Below are positions 13,041 through 17,373 of a stretch of DNA of 17,373 bases, piece by piece; the stretch's first letter is position 1; each line of letters begins with the position of its first letter. The stretch covers positions 1 through 17,373 of the forward strand of contig JASHQY010000169.1 of the NCBI GenBank assembly GCA_030038885.1, in the 5' to 3' direction. The DNA is from Thermoplasmata archaeon. Lineage in GTDB: Archaea > Thermoplasmatota > Thermoplasmata > Lutacidiplasmatales > UBA184. A program made the translations under genes and the position numbers. The notes below the pieces were generated by a model. The model saw only the letters and a list, made by a program, of their open reading frames with translations, was not told the origin of the DNA and searched no databases.

Positions 13041-14246
13041 CTACTGCCCCTTCGTGCGGACCGGTCCGCGGTGGAGCCGTCGCGCGATCTCCGCACCGAG
13101 GATCTTCGCGGCCGGCCGGGCCGAAACCGTGAACGCGAGGAAGGGTCCGAAGTCCCGAGTCGCGAGGAAGCTCGACGCGAACAGGCCCGGCACCGTGGTC
13201 TCCATGCGGTCGCTCAGCACCGGGCAGCCGTCGCGCGTCGCGATGCGCGCGAGCACATTTCCCCTCGCAAGGAGCGGGACCTTGTCGAGCTCCGCCCGGT
13301 ACCCGGTCGCAAGGATCACCCGGTCGACCGCGAGGTTGGGGCCCGAGTCGAGTTGGACGTCCAGAGCGCCGTCGCCGCGGGAGCGGGCCCGCACCGGCCG
13401 CGACCGCGGCCAGAGGCGGATCGGTCCTCCCCGGATCCTCGGCTCGAGCCACGGTTCGACCTTCAGTCGTCCCTCGGCGAACATCCGGTCCGCGAGCCGC
13501 TGGCGCTCGGATTCCGGCAGCTCTCGGAACCACCCCGGACGTTCGGGCCACCGGTCCATGAGGTCGTTGACCCACGCCCAATCGCTCCGCTCGAAGCGCG
13601 GAGGGTCGTGCCGGAACACGACGTCCACGCGGGCCGCGCCGGCCTCGCCGAGCAGCGCGGCCCACTCGAACGCGCTCTGCCGTCCTCCGACGATCAGGAA
13701 CCGCTGGCCCGAGACGCCGGTGAAGTCGGTCCGGTCGCACGCGTGCTCGAACCTCGCCCGGGGAAGGATCCCGGCCAGTTCAGGCGGAACGTAGGCGAAG
13801 CATCGGAACCCGAGCGCGAGGACCACGAAGCGGGCCTGGATCACCGAGGCGTCATCGAGGTGGACGACGAGGGGATCGCGCCCTCCCGGGCCGGCGTCGA
13901 GCCGTTCGACGTACCGCTCCTCGGGGACGATGCCTCGGCCCTGCCGGAACCAATCGGCGTACGCGAGGTACCGCTCGACCGAGAGCGGCTCGCCCGGCCC
14001 GAGCGCGAGGTGGTGATCCCAGAGGAATCTCTCGATCGTGAACTCATCGCCGGGGTCGAGCGGCCAGTCCGGGCCCGACCGCAGGAACATGCCCGAGGGC
14101 ATGTTCCGTCGCCAGAACTCAAGCGGCTTCCCCAGCACGACATGGTCGAGGTTCCGGAGCGTCGCCTCGGCCGCGAGTGCGAGTCCGAACGGGCCGGCGC
14201 CGATGATGAGGAGGTCGGTACGGCGGGAGGGAGCGACGTGGGCCAT
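13041..14246 (-). CDS. FAD-dependent NAD(P)H oxidoreductase / flavin monooxygenase-like protein
   Basis: A 401-aa flavoprotein. The N-terminal FAD-binding Rossmann motif is LLIIGAGPFGLALAAE (about residues 11-26), followed by the MPSGMFLRSG segment (around 49-58) conserved in this group. A second dinucleotide site is LIVGGRQSAFEWAALL, where the usual GxGxS is GGRQSA, and the hinge motif is ILATGYR. The arrangement resembles flavin-containing monooxygenases and N-hydroxylating enzymes, but the substrate cannot be named. ATG 14246 is chosen because the TATA-like GCTTATC at 14294-14300 puts the transcript start near 14271, downstream of the alternative in-frame GTG at 14288. A perfect 24-bp palindrome lies within the gene at 14084-14107. 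Flanking genes give no pathway hint. Confidence 0.85.
   Translation of the reverse strand: MAHVAPSRRTDLLIIGAGPFGLALAAEATLRNLDHVVLGKPLEFWRRNMPSGMFLRSGPDWPLDPGDEFTIERFLWDHHLALGPGEPLSVERYLAYADWFRQGRGIVPEERYVERLDAGPGGRDPLVVHLDDASVIQARFVVLALGFRCFAYVPPELAGILPRARFEHACDRTDFTGVSGQRFLIVGGRQSAFEWAALLGEAGAARVDVVFRHDPPRFERSDWAWVNDLMDRWPERPGWFRELPESERQRLADRMFAEGRLKVEPWLEPRIRGGPIRLWPRSRPVRARSRGDGALDVQLDSGPNLAVDRVILATGYRAELDKVPLLARGNVLARIATRDGCPVLSDRMETTVPGLFASSFLATRDFGPFLAFTVSARPAAKILGAEIARRLHRGPVRTKGQ
14084..14107. repeat. Perfect inverted repeat inside the FAD oxidoreductase gene
   Basis: Arms of 11 bp, GGAACATGCCC and GGGCATGTTCC, separated by GA. It encodes the N-M-P-S-G-M-F segment of the flavoprotein, so part of the symmetry follows from the repeated Met codons, but the whole palindrome does not. 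It lies about 140-160 nt after the start codon and could form a strong mRNA hairpin or bind a dimeric regulator. Confidence 0.7.
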
Positions 14247-14293
14247 GAGAGTTCCCGGGCGCTCGTTGCTTCGCCCTAGGGGCCGCACCGTCA

Positions 14294-14300
14294 GATAAGC
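14294..14300 (-). promoter_or_regulatory. TATA-like box for the FAD oxidoreductase gene
   Basis: GCTTATC on the minus strand, almost the same as the box before the ABC ATPase gene (both continue into TG). Standard spacing predicts a transcript starting near 14271 and a leader of about 25 nt before ATG 14246. The surrounding intergenic region (14247-14499) shows no other feature. Confidence 0.55.
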
Positions 14301-14499
14301 CCGCCCGGCGACCGTCCGGATCTCTGGCGAGTCCCCGGGCTCGACCCCCCAGGGCTTGCGTCTCGATCCTACGACTACCGGCAGTTCCGCTCCGGGCCAG
14401 CACTCGATCGAGGGACGGCTACCGGCCCGGCCCCCAACGAGCCAAACTTGGCCCTGTCGACTCCGGAAGGCGGGGAGGCGGGCCCCGGTCGAAGCGGCA

Positions 14500-14787
14500 T
14501 CAGCGGACGTTCGGGAGCGGGGACGTCGGGTCCTGCCGCTTGAGGAGCCATCCGTTAATTGCGATCAGGCCCGCGCCGAGCCCCGAGATCAGGATCCCGA
14601 TGCCCAGAAGACTCGTGCGGAGGTCCGCCCAGGGCCCGCCCAGTGAATGGCTCGCGGCCAGCCCCGCCCACGCGGCCAGAATGACCGGTCCAGCCCAGAA
14701 GTAGACGACGCTGGAGCGGTAGTCGTTCTCGAGCTTCTCGCGGGCGCGGCGGGCCCGATTCGCGCCTCCCGGGTCGGTCGCCTCCAT
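14500..14787 (-). CDS. Small two-TM membrane protein, unknown function
   Basis: A 95-aa protein with a charged N-terminal part (about 1-24, many Arg and Glu) followed by two hydrophobic helices (about 26-46 and 58-82, the latter LLGIGILISGLGAGLIAINGWLL) and a short polar tail. The pattern is that of a genuine small membrane protein rather than a random GC-rich frame. No family is recognised. The ATG at 14787 has a weak A/T-rich stretch (ACTACAG) about 30 bp upstream that may be its TATA element. It stands alone, 253 bp upstream of the FAD oxidoreductase start. Confidence 0.6.
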   Translation of the reverse strand: MEATDPGGANRARRAREKLENDYRSSVVYFWAGPVILAAWAGLAASHSLGGPWADLRTSLLGIGILISGLGAGLIAINGWLLKRQDPTSPLPNVR

Positions 14788-15120
14788 GCTGGGCCCTGGG
14801 TTCCCTAGGTAGCTGTAGTATCAAAGAAGTTGCCCGAGGCACCGGAGTCGCGCCCGTACGGGTCCGGGAGAGCCCGACCTCCGGACGAGTGCGTGTTCAG
14901 GCCCTCTCGCCGGACGGCGGCTCGGCTCCCGTCGCCTCACCGCGGCACCGAGGCTACGCGTCGACGCGACTCCAGGGGTGGCGCGCTTCCCCGAGAGAGA
15001 GAGCGAGCCACCTCCGACCCCCACTCCCTAAGGACGGAGCCCAGCGTGAGGATGACCACCACGCCGGCTCATCCGGCGTCCTCGACTCTACCCGCCCTAC
15101 GTCGCCGCACCGCGGGCGAC
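14788..15120. other. 333-bp intergenic stretch
   Basis: Between the nucleotidyltransferase gene and the small membrane protein. Only the weak promoter-like element for the latter near 14815-14821 and a short GA-rich run near 14992-15005 were noted. No tRNA, conserved ORF or T-rich terminator was seen. Confidence 0.5.
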
Positions 15121-15981
15121 TCAATCCGACAACGGTCCCGGAGCTCCGGTGCGAGCGAGCGTACGGGCCAGACGGACGACGCGTCGGTCCGCGGGGCGCA
15201 CGAAGGGGCCGAACAGCGACGCGGTCTCCTCGTAGCATCGGAGTGCCGCTTCTACGCGATCCCAGAGACCGGGCGCTCGTCCGGGCGAGAGCCCCAGCAT
15301 CCGGCGGTGCGTTCGGCTCCACGGACTGTCGTGGCCGACTCGCTCCTCCACCGCTTCGAGCCAGGTGTTCTCCGTCGGAATCATGACTCCGAACGCGATC
15401 GCGACCGCCATCGATAGTCCCGACTCCAGTCCCATGAGGGCGTTGGCCGCCCGGTACGGTTGCCGGAGCCGGCGAGCGGCCACGAGCTTTCCCACCTCCT
15501 CGCACAGCGTGGCCAGCATCTCGCTGGACTTCCTCCGGCCCCGGTCCGCCACCAACTCCCAGCGGAACGTCCGAGCGGCCGCCTGGAGCTCGGTCACGGA
15601 ATCATCCCGGTCGAGCAGGCAGATCGTCTGTCGGATCCCCGGGACCACCCAGATCGCCGTCTCCGGGGAGTTCATCCGGGCGCGCTCGCGCGCGACCGTC
15701 GAGAGGGACCACGTCAGCAGCCGATTCTCGGACTCGGCCCGAGAGCACCGGATCTCTCCCGTCCGGAGGCGCCGCTTCCGCGTAAGGATGAGAAGGTCGA
15801 CGTCGCTGGAGGAGGTGGTTTCCCCGCGTGCGAAACTGCCGCCGAGCAGAACGCCAACGATCTCGGGACTGGCGAACCGATGGAGGATCTCTAAACGGAG
15901 GGCCGGGGACAAACCCGACGCGGAATCCGCCGGGCGGTTTCCAACCGGTCGGGGCCGGCGGGCAGAAGCTATCGGGCTCAC
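15121..15981 (-). CDS. Nucleotidyltransferase-fold protein (MNT/KNT-like) with helical C-terminal region
   Basis: A 286-aa protein. Residues about 25-70 carry the polymerase-beta-type nucleotidyltransferase signature LLGGSFARGETTSSSDVDLLIL, with the Gly-Ser pair and metal-ligand Asp60 and Asp62. The usual third acidic residue on a later strand is not obvious; the candidate strand reads LLTWSLSTV. The remaining 200 residues are predicted mostly helical, as in kanamycin-nucleotidyltransferase-like or minimal nucleotidyltransferase proteins. It could AMPylate or nucleotidylate a protein or small molecule, but the target is unknown. No HEPN partner gene or Rx4-6H motif is seen, so a toxin-antitoxin role is unsupported. 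The GTG start at 15981 is backed by a TATA-like TCTATCC about 30 bp upstream. Confidence 0.75.
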   Translation of the reverse strand: MSPIASARRPRPVGNRPADSASGLSPALRLEILHRFASPEIVGVLLGGSFARGETTSSSDVDLLILTRKRRLRTGEIRCSRAESENRLLTWSLSTVARERARMNSPETAIWVVPGIRQTICLLDRDDSVTELQAAARTFRWELVADRGRRKSSEMLATLCEEVGKLVAARRLRQPYRAANALMGLESGLSMAVAIAFGVMIPTENTWLEAVEERVGHDSPWSRTHRRMLGLSPGRAPGLWDRVEAALRCYEETASLFGPFVRPADRRVVRLARTLARTGAPGPLSD

Positions 15982-16007
15982 GGCTAGCTGGGATGCCCGC
16001 CCGGTGC

Positions 16008-16014
16008 GGATAGA
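16008..16014 (-). promoter_or_regulatory. TATA-like box for the nucleotidyltransferase gene
   Basis: CTATCC/TCTATCC on the minus strand, centred about 30 bp before the GTG start at 15981, predicting a leaderless or nearly leaderless transcript. Confidence 0.5.
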
Positions 16015-16112
16015 GATTCCGTCGGCCGCGGCGACCGCGATTCAGGTTGGAGGTGATCTCAGCGGGGCTCCTTTCGAGTTGGGCCCGGCTTTGGGGAGCG
16101 TACTCGAGGTCG

Positions 16113-16119
16113 TTCTAAC
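16113..16119 (+). promoter_or_regulatory. TATA-like box for the membrane protein pair
   Basis: TTCTAAC is centred about 27 bp before the GTG at 16143. It lies in the 161-bp region between two divergent units, back to back with the box at 16008-16014. Confidence 0.5.
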
Positions 16120-16142
16120 GATTGCGATGCCGATCGACCTGA

Positions 16143-16679
16143 GTGCTCGCGGGTATCGCCTTCAGCTTGCTCACTGTAGCGGCCTTCTCGACTATCGCTC
16201 CGCACATCACGGGCATCACCTCAGTGAGTGCCTCCGCGGTCCGGGCGATCGAAAATTGGGTCAACGGAACGAGTGCCAATGCGACGGTCCGGGCAAACCA
16301 GAACTGGGCGACCGCGGCGGGAATCATCGGTTTGGTGGTCGGCCTTGCCGACACACCGGTCGCACTCGGCATGCTCGGAGGCGAACTCTTTCCGGCCGAT
16401 GGACTCGAGGGCAACCCGCTGACCGCGGTGGTGGCGCTTGCCCTATCGGTGGTCGTCCTCGTGGTTACGCTCTACCTGATCACGCACCCGAGTGTTCCCA
16501 CGGAGGTCTTCGCCCTCGTACTCGCCTTACTCGCGGCGACCGCAAATGCCTATGCATTCTTGAACTCGAAGATTGTTCAAGGTACCCCGTCGATGCGAAT
16601 GCTGGGATTGATTAACCTAGTCCTCGGGGCAACCGGAGCGGCGTTGACCGGAGAAGTCTTACTCATAGTCATCATATGA
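16143..16679 (+). CDS. Polytopic membrane protein of unknown function
   Basis: A 178-aa protein with an N-terminal hydrophobic segment (1-20), an extracellular-looking stretch rich in Asn, Ser and Thr (about 24-55, with NGTSANAT, potential N-glycosylation sites), then hydrophobic segments near 57-76, 92-114, 118-140 and 150-178. The start is well fixed: the codon immediately before GTG 16143 is an in-frame TGA, and a TATA-like box lies 27 bp upstream. No family is recognised. Its stop overlaps the next gene's ATG (ATGA), so the two are co-translated and probably work together. Base composition here is clearly less GC-rich than in the metabolic operon. Confidence 0.75.
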   Translation: MLAGIAFSLLTVAAFSTIAPHITGITSVSASAVRAIENWVNGTSANATVRANQNWATAAGIIGLVVGLADTPVALGMLGGELFPADGLEGNPLTAVVALALSVVVLVVTLYLITHPSVPTEVFALVLALLAATANAYAFLNSKIVQGTPSMRMLGLINLVLGATGAALTGEVLLIVII

Positions 16680-17251
16680 ACATGGTTGACATCGAAGCGA
16701 CGATTGATCTCCGCGCGTGCTCAGCACGACGCTACAAGAACTCGCGGGCGCTTCGATGGGGGCATGGCATTGTTGCCATCGTGCTCGGCATTAATCTGGC
16801 AGTGATCTCCCCCCTTCTGTTCGGAATCGCTGACCTCGAGCGTGCCTTCCGGGTAACCTATGGAGCCGTATTCGTAATCCCGGCAATGTTCATCGCTGTT
16901 TGCTGCTGGACCTTCAGAATGTTGGGGCCCGGTGCCACTCAGATGGTCATGAACGACACTGGAGTCCGCTTCGGCTTTCCGGGGGGTCACACGTACTCAT
17001 TGAGCTGGTCGGACCGGCGCTTCCGCTTGAAGCTGATCGACTATCGGAAAAATCCGATCGCGGCGAAGTACGGCGTGACCTGCTACGTGAAGTTCCCTAC
17101 CCGACCGACTTCGCTTCTGTCAGAGCAAGCCTTCGCCGAGATAATCAGTCGAGCGCGGAGCCACGGGCTCGACGTCCACGAGCGAACGCTTGGCGGGGGT
17201 TGGCGAGGAGATCTTCGAGATGAAATCGTCATTCGCAGCCCACCCCAATGA
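16676..17251 (+). CDS. Two-TM membrane protein with a soluble C-terminal domain, unknown function
   Basis: A 191-aa protein: a short cytoplasmic-type N-terminus, two membrane helices (about 30-52 and 62-83), then a roughly 100-residue soluble part that looks beta-rich at first (MVMNDTGVRFGFPGGHTYSLSWSD) and ends in a likely helix. Two helices followed by such a domain recall bacterial PH-like or YcxB-like membrane proteins, but the match is by shape only. The ATG overlaps the preceding stop (ATGA), so it is translated with the 178-aa membrane protein. Its composition is low in GC for this window (about 60% by a sample count), with AT-ending codons common. Confidence 0.75.
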   Translation: MNMVDIEATIDLRACSARRYKNSRALRWGHGIVAIVLGINLAVISPLLFGIADLERAFRVTYGAVFVIPAMFIAVCCWTFRMLGPGATQMVMNDTGVRFGFPGGHTYSLSWSDRRFRLKLIDYRKNPIAAKYGVTCYVKFPTRPTSLLSEQAFAEIISRARSHGLDVHERTLGGGWRGDLRDEIVIRSPPQ

Positions 17252-17283
17252 GGGCGCGCGCCGTCCCAGTCTCGCGCGGTCAC

Positions 17284-17305
17284 CCCCTCGTTGGGTACGA
17301 GAGGG
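17284..17305 (+). terminator. Possible hairpin after the membrane protein pair
   Basis: CCC-CTCGT, loop TGGGT, ACGAG-A-GGG: an eight-pair stem with one bulged A, starting about 33 nt after the stop at 17251. No T-rich tract follows, so terminator function is weakly supported; it could be a chance hairpin. The rest of 17252-17373 shows nothing else. Confidence 0.2.
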
Positions 17306-17373
17306 CGTCGGATCTGGGGTCTCCCGTGAACGCGGACCGAGGCCCGTAGCGTCTTGGCCGGCATCCTCTGCCT

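Noticed and set aside
12857..13096. 79-codon minus-strand frame upstream of the membrane protein
   Set aside because: It starts upstream of the only promoter-like box, is Arg-rich without motif, and overlaps the end of the flavoprotein gene.
12169..13794. Plus-strand 541-codon open frame spanning the intergenic stretch and parts of two minus-strand genes
   Set aside because: Product is Arg/Pro/Ser-rich without recognisable domain and runs antisense through the FAD oxidoreductase and membrane protein genes.
14297..14357. Terminal complementarity (AAGCCC with GGGCTT) and a CTCGACC loop suggesting a tRNA-like fold
   Set aside because: Only 61 nt long, no proper T-arm, D-arm or anticodon arm, and it contains the TATA-like box of the flavoprotein gene.
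14986..15006. GA-rich short tandem run as a possible repeat or Shine-Dalgarno element
   Set aside because: Only a few dinucleotide units long and not followed by a credible start codon or gene.
1..17373. CRISPR array, insertion sequence, prophage or attachment sites
   Set aside because: No regularly spaced direct repeats, no transposase or integrase motifs, and no long terminal inverted repeats were seen.

Overview
The window is a very GC-rich (about 70-75% over most of its length), gene-dense chromosomal segment that I read as archaeal, most likely an uncultured high-GC Thermoplasmatota-type genome. The lineage is an inference; the archaeal reading rests on the promoters. Most transcription units begin with an A/T-rich box (CTTTATC, CTTAAGC, CTTATAG, GCTTATC, TCTATCC and similar) about 26-33 bp before the start codon, with little or no leader. 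Shine-Dalgarno-like sequences (for example AGGAGG before gnd) occur mainly before genes inside operons. No rRNA, tRNA, CRISPR array, transposase or integrase gene was found.

Layout. (1) 1-1831, minus: a DrrA/DrrB-type ABC exporter, with the permease cut by the window edge. (2) 2063-2827, plus: a ROK-family, polyphosphate-glucokinase-like sugar kinase. (3) 2768-11277, minus: one compact six-gene operon, in transcription order transketolase, transaldolase/phosphoglucose isomerase fusion, HAD hydrolase, short-form 6-phosphogluconate dehydrogenase, glucose-6-phosphate dehydrogenase and 6-phosphogluconolactonase. The genes overlap or are separated by 2-10 nt, and a single TATA-like box lies upstream of tkt. 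(4) 11397-11849, plus: a DUF3224 protein divergent from the operon. (5) 11881-14787, minus: a six-TM membrane protein, a 440-bp stretch with a possible small coupled ORF, an FAD-dependent oxidoreductase and a two-TM small protein. (6) 15121-15981, minus: a nucleotidyltransferase-fold protein. (7) 16143-17251, plus: two overlapping membrane-protein genes in noticeably less GC-rich DNA. The last 120 bp contain no recognisable gene.

How the genes work together. The glucokinase makes glucose 6-phosphate. Zwf, Pgl and Gnd oxidise it to ribulose 5-phosphate, CO2 and reduced cofactor. Transketolase and transaldolase rearrange the pentoses, and the isomerase half of the fusion can return fructose 6-phosphate to glucose 6-phosphate. 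Apart from ribose-5-phosphate isomerase and ribulose-phosphate 3-epimerase, not seen here, this is a whole cyclic pentose phosphate pathway. That is the main point of interest, because most archaea lack the oxidative branch and use other routes to pentoses. The enzyme forms present (single-chain transketolase, Tal-Pgi fusion, short Gnd) look bacterial, so acquisition by transfer followed by fitting of archaeal promoters is plausible, but it needs phylogenetic testing.
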